Source: Geobacillus subterraneus (lineage in GTDB: Bacteria > Bacillota > Bacilli > Bacillales > Anoxybacillaceae). Taken from it: DNA of 64,000 bases. Below, piece after piece: positions 42,646 to 51,091 of this stretch (within the stretch, counting starts at the first letter, position 1; every line of letters begins with the position of its first letter). The stretch covers positions 124,001 to 188,000 of the forward strand of contig NZ_CP014342.1 of the NCBI RefSeq assembly GCF_001618685.1, written 5' to 3'. Made by a program: the position numbers and the translations under genes. Under the pieces are notes generated by a model, which had not been told where the DNA came from, did not search any database, and worked only from the letters and a program-made list of their open reading frames with translations.

Positions 42646-43194
42646 ATGATGTATAACATTCGCGGAGAAAACATCGAAGTAACGCCAGCTTTGCGCGAGT
42701 ACGTGGAGAAAAAAATCGGGAAACTGGAACGCTACTTTGATGGCACCGATGACGTGCATGTGCACGTTAACTTGAAAGTATACAACGACGGACAAGGCAA
42801 AATCGAGGTGACCATTCCGATTCCGCATCTGTTGTTGCGCGCCGAGGAGCGCCACGACGATATGTATGCGGCCATTGATTTAGTAACCGATAAATTGGAG
42901 CGGCAAATCCGCAAGCATAAAACGAAAGTCAATCGGAAGCTGCGCGACCGCGAGAAGGAAGTGAAGCTGGCCGCCCCTGTGCCAAACGGCGCTGCTGCGG
43001 CGGAGAGCGAAGATGAATTTGAAATCGTGCGCACGAAACATTTCAGCTTAAAACCGATGGACAGCGAGGAAGCGATTTTGCAGATGAATTTGTTAGGACA
43101 CAATTTCTTTATTTTTACGAACGCCGAAACGAATCGGACCAACATCGTCTACCGCCGCAAAGACGGAAGATACGGATTGATCGAGGCGAATTGA
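42646..43194 (+). CDS. hpf: Long-form ribosome hibernation promoting factor
   Basis: HPF of 182 residues. Residues 1-105 are the ribosome-binding domain (YNIRGENIEVTPALREYVEK, RAEERHDDMYAAIDLVTDKL, RQIRKHKTKVNRKLRD). Residues 125-182 are the dimerisation domain (IVRTKHFSLKPMDSEEAILQ, NIVYRRKDGRYGLIE). It dimerises 70S ribosomes into inactive 100S particles in stationary phase or stress. The ATG follows AAGGAG. It lies upstream of secA, as in Bacillus. Confidence 0.95.
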   Translation: MMYNIRGENIEVTPALREYVEKKIGKLERYFDGTDDVHVHVNLKVYNDGQGKIEVTIPIPHLLLRAEERHDDMYAAIDLVTDKLERQIRKHKTKVNRKLRDREKEVKLAAPVPNGAAAAESEDEFEIVRTKHFSLKPMDSEEAILQMNLLGHNFFIFTNAETNRTNIVYRRKDGRYGLIEAN

Positions 43195-43211
43195 ACAACT
43201 CTTCTATGCGC

Positions 43212-43239
43212 ATCCCCTGCTTTTTTTGGCAGGGGATGT
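43212..43239 (+). terminator. Hairpin after hpf
   Basis: CATCCCCTGC, loop TTTTTTTG and GCAGGGGATG, 15 nt after the hpf stop codon. The T run is in the loop rather than after the stem, so termination strength is uncertain. Confidence 0.5.
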
Positions 43240-43246
43240 TATAATA
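43238..43246 (+). promoter_or_regulatory. Extended -10 promoter of the heptad-repeat gene
   Basis: TGTTATAAT gives a perfect TATAAT with a TGn extension at 43238-43246, 31 nt before the start codon of the coiled-coil gene. No good -35 is present. Confidence 0.4.
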
Positions 43247-43276
43247 TGTGTGAAAAGAGCAAAAGGGGGGAGAACG

Positions 43277-44107
43277 ATGGAGGAACTGTTGCGTCAAATA
43301 TTGTCCAAGTTGGATAACATGGAAAAAGGATTTTTGGCGTTTCAAGAAGAAACTCGCCAACGGTTCACGCAGATTGATGAACGGTTTACCCGAATTGACG
43401 AACGGTTTACCCGAATTGACGAACGGTTTGCGCAGATTGATGAACGGTTTGCGCAGATTGATGAACGGTTTGCCCAGATTGATGAGCGATTTGCCCAGAT
43501 TGATGAGCGATTTGCCCGTATTGACGAACGGTTTGTCCAGATTGACGGGCGGTTTGCGCAGATTGATGAGCGATTTGCCCAGATTGATGAGCGATTTGCC
43601 CAGATTGATGAGCGATTTGCCCAGATTGATGAGCGATTTGCCCAGATTGATGAGCGATTTGCCCGTATTGACGAACGGTTTGTCCAGATTGACGGGCGGT
43701 TTGCGCAGATTGATGAGCGATTTGCCCGGATTGACGAATGCTTTGCTCAAATGAATGAGCGTTTTGTGCAGATCGATGGCCGTTTGGCAGACATGAGTGG
43801 GCAAATTGGTTCACTGACGACTCGTGTTGAAGCGCTTGAAGGCCGCGTCGATGAAATGAACAAGCGCATTAGCCGCCTTGAACAAGAAACGGGAGAGGTG
43901 AAAGTACGATTAGACCGTGTAGAAGCGGAGTTGGCGGAAGTGAAAGAAACGCTTCATCGCGTCGAAACGCAGCTTGTGGATGATGTGCAAATATTGCTTC
44001 GCAAAATTCATGAAAAAGTAGAGGAGAAAAGTTTTGAAATTTATGCGCTGAATCGGCGCCTTCACCATGCGGAAGCGGCGATTGAGCAGCTTCAGTCCAA
44101 GGCGTGA
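43277..44107 (+). CDS. Heptad-repeat coiled-coil protein
   Basis: Protein of 276 residues built on about 20 consecutive 7-residue units of the form RFAQIDE (residues 29-168). A classical coiled coil follows (SLTTRVEALEGRVDEMNKRI, VKVRLDRVEAELAEVKETL) and a C-terminal helix. It resembles Bdr-like or tail-fibre-like heptad proteins. There is no signal peptide or membrane span. It starts at ATG 43277 after AGGGGGG. Function is unknown. Because the DNA units are near-identical 21-mers, copy number should vary between strains by slippage. Confidence 0.75.
   Translation: MEELLRQILSKLDNMEKGFLAFQEETRQRFTQIDERFTRIDERFTRIDERFAQIDERFAQIDERFAQIDERFAQIDERFARIDERFVQIDGRFAQIDERFAQIDERFAQIDERFAQIDERFAQIDERFARIDERFVQIDGRFAQIDERFARIDECFAQMNERFVQIDGRLADMSGQIGSLTTRVEALEGRVDEMNKRISRLEQETGEVKVRLDRVEAELAEVKETLHRVETQLVDDVQILLRKIHEKVEEKSFEIYALNRRLHHAEAAIEQLQSKA
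43361..43780 (+). repeat. Tandem array of about twenty 21-bp coding repeats
   Basis: The unit TTTGCCCAGATTGATGAGCGA or close variants repeats about 20 times without spacers. A higher-order duplication is visible: a run of identical units closing with the ARIDE-then-VQIDG pair occurs twice (units 4-9 and 10-16). It encodes the heptads of the coiled-coil protein. The minus-strand frame through it is a by-product. Confidence 0.9.
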
Positions 44108-44149
44108 TCCCCTCTCTTGGACATGCCCCTCTCTCAGCCTGTACAACAG

Positions 44150-44178
44150 TTGTCACTGATCCCTGTAAATGATATGAT
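44150..44178 (+). promoter_or_regulatory. Sigma-A promoter of secA
   Basis: TTGTCA at 44150-44155, a 17-nt spacer and TATGAT at 44173-44178, about 38 nt before the secA start codon. Confidence 0.75.
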
Positions 44179-44216
44179 GAATAAGTAAGTCCATTGAAAA
44201 ACAAGGAGCGTTTCCT

Positions 44217-46730
44217 ATGCTTGGAGTCTTAAAAAAGGTATTCGACCCGAACAAGCGCCAGTTGGCACGGCTTGAGAAGATCGCAGACCAAGTCGATGCG
44301 CTCGGGCCGGAGATGGCGCGATTGTCGGATGAACAGCTGCGGCAAAAGACCGAGGAGTTTAAAGCCCGCTACCGGCAGGGCGAATCGCTGGATGATCTGC
44401 TTGTGGAAGCGTTCGCGGTTGTGCGCGAAGGGGCGAAGCGCGTTCTCGGCTTATATCCATATAAAGTACAAATTATGGGCGGTGTCGTCCTCCATGAAGG
44501 CGACATCGCCGAGATGAAAACCGGGGAAGGGAAAACGTTGACGGCGACGATGCCGGTCTACTTAAACGCCTTGACTGGGCGCGGGGTGCATGTGGTCACC
44601 GTCAACGAATATTTGGCGTCGCGCGACGCGACGGAAATGGGTGAGCTGTACAAGTTTTTAGGATTGACAGTCGGCTTGAATTTAAGCGGCATGTCGCGCG
44701 AGGAGAAACAGGCGGCGTACAACGCCGATATTACGTACGGGACGAACAACGAGTTCGGCTTTGACTATTTGCGCGACAACATGGTGCTGTATAAAGAGCA
44801 CATGGTGCAGCGCCCGCTTTATTTTGCCGTTGTTGACGAGGTTGACTCGATTTTGATCGATGAGGCGCGGACGCCGCTCATCATTTCCGGAACGGCGCAA
44901 AAGTCGACGAAGCTGTATGTGCAGGCGAATGCGTTCGTGCGCACGCTCCGCAAAGATGTTGATTATACGTATGATGAAAAATCGAAAAGCGTCCAGCTGA
45001 CCGAGGAAGGGATGAACAAAGCCGAGCGGGCGTTTGGCATCGACAACCTATTTGATTTGAAACATGTCACGCTCAACCATCATATTCAGCTGGCGCTGCG
45101 GGCGCATGTGACGATGCAGCGCGATGTCGATTACGTCGTGCAAGACGGCAAAGTGATCATCGTCGACCCGTTCACCGGGCGCTTGATGCACGGCCGCCGC
45201 TACAGCGACGGGCTCCATCAGGCGATCGAGGCGAAGGAAGGCTTGGAGATTCAAAACGAGTCGATGACGCTTGCCACGATTACATTCCAAAACTACTTCC
45301 GCATGTATGAAAAATTGGCGGGGATGACCGGGACGGCGAAAACGGAGGAAGAGGAGTTCCGCAACATTTACAACATGCGCGTCGTCGTCATTCCGACAAA
45401 CCGTCCGGTCATTCGTGAAGACCGTCCTGATTTGATTTACCGGACGATGGAAGGGAAATTCCGCGCGGTCGTTGAGGACATCGCCGCCCGCCATGCGAAA
45501 GGGCAGCCGGTGTTGGTCGGCACGGTGGCGATCGAGACGTCGGAGCTATTGTCTGAGATGCTGAAAAAACGAGGCATTCCGCATAACGTCTTAAACGCGA
45601 AAAACCATGCGAAAGAGGCGGAGATCATTGCCCAAGCGGGGCAGAAAGGCGCGGTGACGATCGCGACGAACATGGCCGGGCGCGGGACGGACATTAAGCT
45701 CGGCGAAGGGGTCAAGGAGCTTGGCGGGTTGGCTGTCATTGGCACGGAGCGGCATGAAAGCCGACGGATCGACAACCAGCTGCGCGGCCGTTCCGGACGC
45801 CAAGGCGACCCGGGGGTGTCGCAGTTTTACTTGTCGCTTGAAGACGAGCTGATGCGCCGCTTCGGCTCCGAGAGCTTGATGGCGATGATGGATCGGCTCG
45901 GCATGGACGATTCGCAGCCGATTCAAAGCAAAATGGTGACACGGGCGGTCGAGTCGGCGCAAAAACGGGTGGAAGGCAACAACTTTGACGCCCGCAAACA
46001 GCTGCTTCAGTACGACGATGTGCTGCGCGAACAGCGGGAAATCATTTATCGCCAGCGCTTTGAGGTCCTTGATGCCGACAATTTGCGCGGCATTGTCGAA
46101 AAAATGATCCAGTCAGTCATCGAGCGCGTTGTCAACGCTCATACGCCGAAAGAAGATTTGCCGGAAGAGTGGAACCTAAAAGGGCTCGTTGATTATCTCA
46201 ATGCCCACTTGCTTCCGGAGGGCGATGTGACGGAAAGCGATTTGCGCGGCAAAGAGCCGGAAGAAATGATCGAGCTCATTTGGAAGAAAGTGAAAGCGCG
46301 CTATGATGAAAAAGAAACGCACATTCCGTCCGAGCAAATGCGCGAATTTGAACGGGTCATCGTGCTGCGCGCTGTCGATATGAAATGGATGAACCATATC
46401 GATGCGATGGAGCAGCTCCGCCAAGGCATCCATTTGCGCGCTTACGGACAGGTTGATCCGCTCCGCGAATACCAAATGGAAGGCTATGCGATGTTTGAAA
46501 ACATGATCGCGTCGATCGAAGAGGAAGTCGCGACGTATATGATGAAGGCGGAAATCCATCATAACCTCGAGCGCCAGGAAGTGGCGAAAGGCGAGGCGGT
46601 TCACCCGAAAGAAGATGGCGAGGAGCCGAAGAAAAAACCGGTCCGCAAGGCGGTGCGCGTCGGCCGCAACGACCCGTGCCCGTGCGGCAGCGGGAAAAAA
46701 TATAAACATTGTTGCGGAAGAGCGGTATAA
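44217..46730 (+). CDS. secA: SecA, preprotein translocase ATPase
   Basis: Essential motor of the Sec export pathway, 837 residues. Nucleotide-binding domain 1 has [10 protein letters not shown] (Lys106) and the Walker [22 protein letters not shown] second helicase half carries [16 protein letters not shown] and [16 protein letters not shown]. The C-terminal zinc motif [13 protein letters not shown] binds SecB or lipids and the ribosome. Length and order are normal. It lies between hpf and prfB, as in Bacillus. Confidence 0.98.
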   Translation: MLGVLKKVFDPNKRQLARLEKIADQVDALGPEMARLSDEQLRQKTEEFKARYRQGESLDDLLVEAFAVVREGAKRVLGLYPYKVQIMGGVVLHEGDIAEMKTGEGKTLTATMPVYLNALTGRGVHVVTVNEYLASRDATEMGELYKFLGLTVGLNLSGMSREEKQAAYNADITYGTNNEFGFDYLRDNMVLYKEHMVQRPLYFAVVDEVDSILIDEARTPLIISGTAQKSTKLYVQANAFVRTLRKDVDYTYDEKSKSVQLTEEGMNKAERAFGIDNLFDLKHVTLNHHIQLALRAHVTMQRDVDYVVQDGKVIIVDPFTGRLMHGRRYSDGLHQAIEAKEGLEIQNESMTLATITFQNYFRMYEKLAGMTGTAKTEEEEFRNIYNMRVVVIPTNRPVIREDRPDLIYRTMEGKFRAVVEDIAARHAKGQPVLVGTVAIETSELLSEMLKKRGIPHNVLNAKNHAKEAEIIAQAGQKGAVTIATNMAGRGTDIKLGEGVKELGGLAVIGTERHESRRIDNQLRGRSGRQGDPGVSQFYLSLEDELMRRFGSESLMAMMDRLGMDDSQPIQSKMVTRAVESAQKRVEGNNFDARKQLLQYDDVLREQREIIYRQRFEVLDADNLRGIVEKMIQSVIERVVNAHTPKEDLPEEWNLKGLVDYLNAHLLPEGDVTESDLRGKEPEEMIELIWKKVKARYDEKETHIPSEQMREFERVIVLRAVDMKWMNHIDAMEQLRQGIHLRAYGQVDPLREYQMEGYAMFENMIASIEEEVATYMMKAEIHHNLERQEVAKGEAVHPKEDGEEPKKKPVRKAVRVGRNDPCPCGSGKKYKHCCGRAV

Positions 46731-46748
46731 CCGTTTATAAATAATTAA

Positions 46749-46771
46749 GGGAGGCATCGCCTCCCTTTTGA
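46749..46771 (+). terminator. Terminator after secA
   Basis: GGGAGGC-ATC-GCCTCCC followed by TTTT, 19 nt after the secA stop codon. Confidence 0.85.
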
Positions 46772-46823
46772 ATGGCAAATACAAATCAGGCGCATACGAT
46801 ATTCATGATGAGGTGAGGACAAC

Positions 46824-47928
46824 ATGATCGATTTGGTGGAAATTAAGCAAGAGTTAGAGAAAATGGCTAAGCGATTAGCGGAAATCAGGGGGTCTCTTTG
46901 ACCTCGAAACAAAGCAGGCGCGCATTCGTGAACTAGAAGAGCAAATGGCCGCACCCGGCTTTTGGGATGACCAGAAAGCGGCGCAGGCGGTCATTTCCGA
47001 AGCGAATGCGCTCAAAGAACGAGTCGGCGAGTTTGAATCGCTTGAAGAACGGTTTGAGAACTTGGAAGTGACGTACGAGTTGTTGAAAGAGGAGCCGGAT
47101 GACGAGCTGCAGGCTGAGCTTGTAGCAGAGGCGAAAAAATTGACGAAAGACTTCAGCGCGTTTGAGCTGCAGCTGTTGCTCAATGAGCCGTACGACCAAA
47201 ATAACGCCATTTTGGAGCTTCACCCGGGCGCGGGCGGCACGGAATCGCAAGACTGGGCGTCGATGCTGCTGCGCATGTACACGCGCTGGGCGGAGAAAAA
47301 AGGATTTAAAGTCGAAATGCTTGATTATCTCCCGGGCGAGGAAGCCGGGGTGAAAAGCGTCACTTTGCTCATTAAAGGGCATAACGCGTACGGCTACTTA
47401 AAGGCGGAAAAAGGGGTGCACCGGCTTGTGCGCATCTCCCCGTTTGACGCCTCAGGCCGCCGCCATACGTCGTTCGTGTCATGCGAAGTCGTGCCGGAGA
47501 TGGACGACAACATTGAAATTGAGATTCGTCCGGAAGAGCTGAAAATCGACACGTACCGCTCCAGCGGCGCGGGCGGGCAGCACGTCAACACGACCGACTC
47601 GGCGGTGCGCATCACCCACTTGCCGACCGGGATTGTCGTCACGTGCCAGTCGGAGCGGTCGCAAATTAAAAACCGCGAAAAAGCGATGAATATGTTAAAG
47701 GCGAAGCTGTATCAAAAGAAAATGGAGGAGCAGCAAGCCGAACTCGCTGAACTGCGCGGCGAGCAAAAAGAAATCGGCTGGGGCAACCAAATCCGCTCCT
47801 ACGTCTTCCATCCGTACTCGCTCGTGAAAGACCACCGGACGAACGTCGAGGTCGGCAACGTGCAAGCGGTGATGGATGGGGAAATCGATGTGTTCATAGA
47901 CGCGTATTTGCGCGCGAAGTTGAAGTAA
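46824..47928 (+). CDS. prfB: Peptide chain release factor 2 (programmed +1 frameshift)
   Basis: RF2 recognises UGA and UAA and releases the finished peptide. The gene is in two frames: codons 1-25 (46824-46898, starting [20 protein letters not shown]) stop at in-frame TGA 46899-46901. A +1 shift continues from GAC at 46900 to 47928, total 367 residues. The stop-codon recognition motif SPF (VRISPFDAS) and the catalytic GGQ loop ([17 protein letters not shown]) are present. The frameshift lets RF2 sense its own level. Intact. Confidence 0.97.
46887..46901 (+). promoter_or_regulatory. prfB +1 recoding site
   Basis: AGGGGG (46887-46892) acts as an internal Shine-Dalgarno sequence just upstream of the slip codon CTT (46896-46898), followed by TGA and C (46899-46902). 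This is the standard bacterial RF2 arrangement: low RF2 leaves UGA unread and the ribosome slips +1. Confidence 0.93.
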
Positions 47929-47954
47929 AGGGCGATCATCGGATCGTCCTTTTT
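47929..47954 (+). terminator. Terminator after prfB (copy 1 of a duplicated terminator)
   Basis: GGGCGATC-ATCG-GATCGTCC followed by TTTTT, directly after the prfB stop codon. The same 26 bp recur exactly at 48544-48569. Confidence 0.85.
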
Positions 47955-48042
47955 CGTTTCAAAAATCATTTTTCTGATTTTGACGCATCTGCATCCCCGT
48001 GGTATGCTGAAGGTAACGAAAGGCAAAAGGAGGGCGGTGGCT

Positions 48043-48297
48043 TTGGCGGTGCGCAAACAAGTGCTTTACGAACTGATTGAACGGTTGGATGAAACGGATC
48101 ATCAAACAGCGTACGATTTTTTGATGTACTTGCTTGATCAGTCCAGAAAGGAACGAATGGTATGGGAGCGGATTGACGAAACAGATGAAGAAGAAGCGTT
48201 GACGGAAGAAGAGCGCCAGCAGTTGCAAAGCGATGAAGGATATATCATCGGAGGAGAAGCCAAGCGTGAATTCGGGCTACAAGTTGATCTACCGTAA
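48043..48297 (+). CDS. Putative antitoxin of a RelBE-like pair
   Basis: Acidic protein of about 84 residues starting MAVRKQVLYELIERLDETDH and ending GEAKREFGLQVDLP, upstream of and overlapping (32 nt) a RelE-type toxin gene. The N-terminal half is helical and the C-terminal half acidic (ETDEEEALTEEERQQLQSDE), as in antitoxins that wrap their toxin. TTG 48043 is preferred because AGGAGGG (48028-48034) sits 8 nt upstream; GTG 48037 is too close. The family is not recognised with certainty. Confidence 0.72.
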   Translation: MAVRKQVLYELIERLDETDHQTAYDFLMYLLDQSRKERMVWERIDETDEEEALTEEERQQLQSDEGYIIGGEAKREFGLQVDLP

Positions 48298-48526
48298 GGC
48301 CGCAGTCAAATTCATCGCTAGGCAAGAAAAAGAGGTTCAAGAACGGTTGGCCTCTGGGTTGCAAGGTCTGCTAGTGATCCCACCGCAGGGGGATATTAAA
48401 AGGTTGAAGGGGCAGGATGGATTATATCGGCTGCGAATCGGAACATATCGTGTGTTATTTCGTATCGATCATGAAGAACGAATCATCTATATTGAGGCGA
48501 TCGGCAACCGTGGGGATGTGTATTGA
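48266..48526 (+). CDS. RelE/ParE-superfamily toxin
   Basis: Basic protein of 86 residues: YKLIYRKAAVKFIARQEKEV, IKRLKGQDGLYRLRIGTYRVLFRIDHEERIIYIEAIGNRGDVY. The Leu-Tyr-Arg-x-Arg-x-Gly-x-Tyr-Arg core and terminal helix are typical of RelE mRNA interferases. The GTG at 48266 follows GGAGGAG; an in-frame ATG at 48233 lies further inside the antitoxin gene. It is translationally coupled to the antitoxin and closed by the second terminator copy. Confidence 0.85.
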   Translation: MNSGYKLIYRKAAVKFIARQEKEVQERLASGLQGLLVIPPQGDIKRLKGQDGLYRLRIGTYRVLFRIDHEERIIYIEAIGNRGDVY

Positions 48527-48543
48527 GGCTTGTATTTTTTGTT

Positions 48544-48569
48544 AGGGCGATCATCGGATCGTCCTTTTT
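48544..48569 (+). terminator. Terminator after the RelE-like gene (copy 2)
   Basis: GGGCGATC-ATCG-GATCGTCC followed by TTTTTT. It is an exact 26-bp duplicate of the prfB terminator at 47929-47954. The two copies bracket the toxin-antitoxin module. Confidence 0.85.
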
Positions 48570-48661
48570 TTCTTTAGCATAGCAGATCGCTATCGCGTTA
48601 ACCGGCTGTCATTTACTTCAAAAAACGGGCATGCTATACTCACAGAGGAAGGTGGGGAAGC

Positions 48662-49525
48662 ATGCGGAGAAAAAGAGACAAAGCGATGTCTCCAGCGGTG
48701 GAGGCGGCCTTGGAGTATGTGTACGTGCTTGTTGGTGCAGCGATTGTCGCCGTCGCGTTTAACGTGTTTTTGCTGCCGAATCGGATCGCCTCTGGCGGAG
48801 TGAGCGGGATTAGCACGATTGTGGATGCGCTGTTTGGCATCGAGCCCGCCTATGTCCAATGGGCGCTCAACATCCCGCTGTTTATCGCCGGCGTCGTCCT
48901 TTTAGGCCGGCAGTTTGGCGTCAAGACGTTTGTCGGAACGGTATTTTTGCCGCTTGTCGTCTATATCACGAAAGGGATGGAGCCGGCGACGGCGAATCCG
49001 CTTCTTGGCGCGTTGTTTGGCGGCATCGGCGTCGGGCTTGGCCTCGGTATAGTGTTTCGCGGCCGCGCCTCGACGGGCGGCACCGATTTGGCCGCCCAAA
49101 TCATCCATAAATATACCGGACTGTCGCTTGGGATGTGCGTCATTTTTATTGACGGCTTGATCGTGTTAACCGCAGCGTTCGTGTTTGATATTGAACGGGC
49201 GCTTTATGCCTTGATCGCCTTGTATGTGACAAGCAAAACGATCGACCTCGTCCAAGTCGGGCTCGGCTACTCAAAAATCGCTCTCATCATTACAAAGGAA
49301 GAAGAAAAAGTGCGGCGCGCCATTTTGCATGAAATCGACCGCGGGGTGACGCGGCTGCCCGCGTATGGCGGCTATACGGAACATGAACGGCCGGTGTTGA
49401 TGTGCGTCGTCGCTCAATCGGAGTTCACAAAATTGAAACAAATCGTGCGAACCATTGATCCGACAGCGTTTGTCGTCGTTGCCAACGCCGCTGAAGTGCT
49501 TGGAGAGGGATTTCAACGTACGTAA
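48662..49525 (+). CDS. yvjA: YitT/DUF2179 family membrane protein (YvjA type)
   Basis: Protein of 287 residues with five or six N-terminal membrane spans (VLVGAAIVAVAFNVFLLPN; FIAGVVLLGRQFGVKTFVGT; LLGALFGGIGVGLGLGIVF; IFIDGLIVLTAAFVF). A cytoplasmic DUF2179 domain ends it (IALIITKEEEKVRRAILHEI, DRGVTRLPAYGGYTEHERPV). The transported substrate or role is unknown. The order prfB-yvjA-cccB-ftsE is conserved with Bacillus. The start follows GGTGGGG. Confidence 0.9.
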   Translation: MRRKRDKAMSPAVEAALEYVYVLVGAAIVAVAFNVFLLPNRIASGGVSGISTIVDALFGIEPAYVQWALNIPLFIAGVVLLGRQFGVKTFVGTVFLPLVVYITKGMEPATANPLLGALFGGIGVGLGLGIVFRGRASTGGTDLAAQIIHKYTGLSLGMCVIFIDGLIVLTAAFVFDIERALYALIALYVTSKTIDLVQVGLGYSKIALIITKEEEKVRRAILHEIDRGVTRLPAYGGYTEHERPVLMCVVAQSEFTKLKQIVRTIDPTAFVVVANAAEVLGEGFQRT

Positions 49526-49587
49526 AACGGAAAAAATCGGTTATAATAACGAAAGAAGCGAATTTTTGTTTTTAGGGGGAGTTCATG

Positions 49588-49926
49588 ATGAAGTGGAAAT
49601 TAGCAACCGTGTTCCTTGGCGCTTCGCTGGCGCTTGCAGCATGCGGCGGCGGTGATGACAACGCCGGGGAGCAAAACGGCGGCAATAACAACGGCGGAGG
49701 GGATACCGTTGCTGCTGCTGAGCAAATTTATCAGCAAAACTGTGCATCATGCCACGGTCAAGACCTTTCAGGAGGGGTCGGTCCGAACTTACAAAAAGTA
49801 GGAAGCAAATATTCGACAGATGAAATTAAAGATGTCATCGTCAACGGCCGCGGCGCTATGCCTGCAGGGATCATCCAAGGCGAAGACGCCGACAAAGTGG
49901 CAGAATGGCTCGCCGCGAAAAAATAA
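49588..49926 (+). CDS. cccB: Cytochrome c-551, lipid-anchored
   Basis: Small cytochrome c of about 113 residues. The lipobox LALAAC (Cys19) would be lipid-modified, anchoring it outside the membrane. A Gly/Asn-rich linker is followed by the haem motif NCASCHG and the distal methionine in GAMPAG. It carries electrons to terminal oxidases. ATG 49585 or 49588; the second is better spaced from AGGGGGA. Confidence 0.93.
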   Translation: MKWKLATVFLGASLALAACGGGDDNAGEQNGGNNNGGGDTVAAAEQIYQQNCASCHGQDLSGGVGPNLQKVGSKYSTDEIKDVIVNGRGAMPAGIIQGEDADKVAEWLAAKK

Positions 49927-49940
49927 GGCATGAACCAAGC

Positions 49941-49979
49941 ACCGTCCAGTTTCCTTTCAGGAGCTGGGCGGTCTTTTTT
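49941..49979 (+). terminator. Terminator after cccB
   Basis: ACCGTCCAG, loop TTTCCTTTCAGGAG and CTGGGCGGT followed by CTTTTTT. Confidence 0.8.
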
Positions 49980-50310
49980 GCCGATGTGACAGACGGGCTT
50001 ACGTTCCCTCCTCCCCCTAACGGACGCTTTTTCCTATAAGGTCGGGATCAGCTGGAAGCTGCACACAATGAAAAGCCGACGTAACGAGATGTCAATATGG
50101 CCCGAGAATAGGATCGCTCATTGCCTCACCCACTTTTGATGGCGCGGTTGTCGATGATGCCGACAAGGCCGTTGGGGAAAGGGCTGCAGCGGCTACGGTG
50201 TGCAGCGCGGTCGGGAAGTTGCCCCTTCCTCCCACATGTGTATAGAACTTTTCTCCTAGTTTTGCTATTGTCTCCTATTTGAAATATAAATGTAAAATTC
50301 GACAGCAAAA
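49980..50310. other. Intergenic sequence between cccB and ftsE
   Basis: No convincing gene. A minus-strand frame at 50126-50308 lacks family features and a ribosome site. The half near cccB is GC-rich and the half near ftsE AT-rich, which suggests a remnant of something lost, but nothing is recognisable. Confidence 0.4.
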
Positions 50311-50315
50311 AATCG

Positions 50316-50324
50316 TGTTATAAT
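50316..50324 (+). promoter_or_regulatory. Extended -10 promoter of ftsEX
   Basis: TGTTATAAT at 50316-50324 is a perfect TATAAT with TGn extension, preceded by TCGACA at a short 14-nt spacing. It lies about 80 nt upstream of ftsE. Confidence 0.5.
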
Positions 50325-50404
50325 AAACCTTGCGGAATTTTGCGAGATTCATTCGAAACAGCTCGAGAAATGACAGCAAGCGAGTCGAAACATAGGTGAT
50401 TATG

Positions 50405-51091
50405 ATGATTGAAATGCAAGATGTGTACAAAACATACCCGAACGGAGTCGTGGCGCTAAACGGCGTCAACGTCCGCATCAAGCAGGGAGAATTCGTCTAT
50501 GTCGTTGGGCCTAGCGGTGCGGGCAAATCGACATTTATTAAAATGATGTACCGTGAAGAAAAGCCGACGAGCGGTAAAATTATGGTCAACGGCGTCAATC
50601 TCGCCAACATAAAAGACAATAAAGTTCCGTTGCTGCGCCGCAACATCGGCGTTGTGTTTCAAGATTTTAAGCTGCTTCCGAAGCTCAACGTCTATGAAAA
50701 CGTCGCTTTTGCCTTGGAAGTGATTGAAGAATCGCCGAAAGTGATCCGCAAAAAAGTGATGGAAGTACTCGATTTAGTCGGCCTCAAACATAAAGTCCGC
50801 TCTTATCCGAACGAACTGTCCGGCGGCGAACAGCAGCGTGTCTCGATCGCCCGCTCGATCGTCAACTCCCCGAAAATCGTGATTGCTGATGAACCGACAG
50901 GAAACTTGGACCCCGAAACATCGTGGGACATTATGCAACTGTTTGAGAAAATTAACGATCGGGGCACGACGATTGTGATGGCGACCCATAATAAAGAGAT
51001 CGTCAATGCCACCCGCCGGCGCGTCATCGCGATCGAAAACGGGAAAATCGTCCGTGACGAAGCGAAGGGGGAATACGGCTATGACGCTTAA
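50405..51091 (+). CDS. ftsE: FtsE, ATPase of the FtsEX complex
   Basis: ABC-type ATPase of 228 residues: Walker A GPSGAGKST (about residues 35-43), signature LSGGEQQRVSIARS, Walker B VIADEPTGNLDP. With FtsX it transmits a signal across the membrane that activates a peptidoglycan hydrolase during elongation or sporulation. The start MIEMQDVYKTYPNGV matches the family. ftsX begins 11 nt before its end. Confidence 0.96.
   Translation: MIEMQDVYKTYPNGVVALNGVNVRIKQGEFVYVVGPSGAGKSTFIKMMYREEKPTSGKIMVNGVNLANIKDNKVPLLRRNIGVVFQDFKLLPKLNVYENVAFALEVIEESPKVIRKKVMEVLDLVGLKHKVRSYPNELSGGEQQRVSIARSIVNSPKIVIADEPTGNLDPETSWDIMQLFEKINDRGTTIVMATHNKEIVNATRRRVIAIENGKIVRDEAKGEYGYDA

Noticed and set aside
43361-43780. 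Possible CRISPR-like array
   Set aside because: The 21-bp units are contiguous without unique spacers and remain in one reading frame, so this is a coding tandem repeat.
43115-43814. Long minus-strand frames reading LINLGKS or QIAHQSG repeats
   Set aside because: They are the reverse translation of the 21-bp tandem repeat in the plus-strand coiled-coil gene, which has a good ribosome site, start codon and non-repeat flanks.
50126-50308. 60-codon minus-strand frame between cccB and ftsE
   Set aside because: No start signals, no family resemblance; composition changes midway through.
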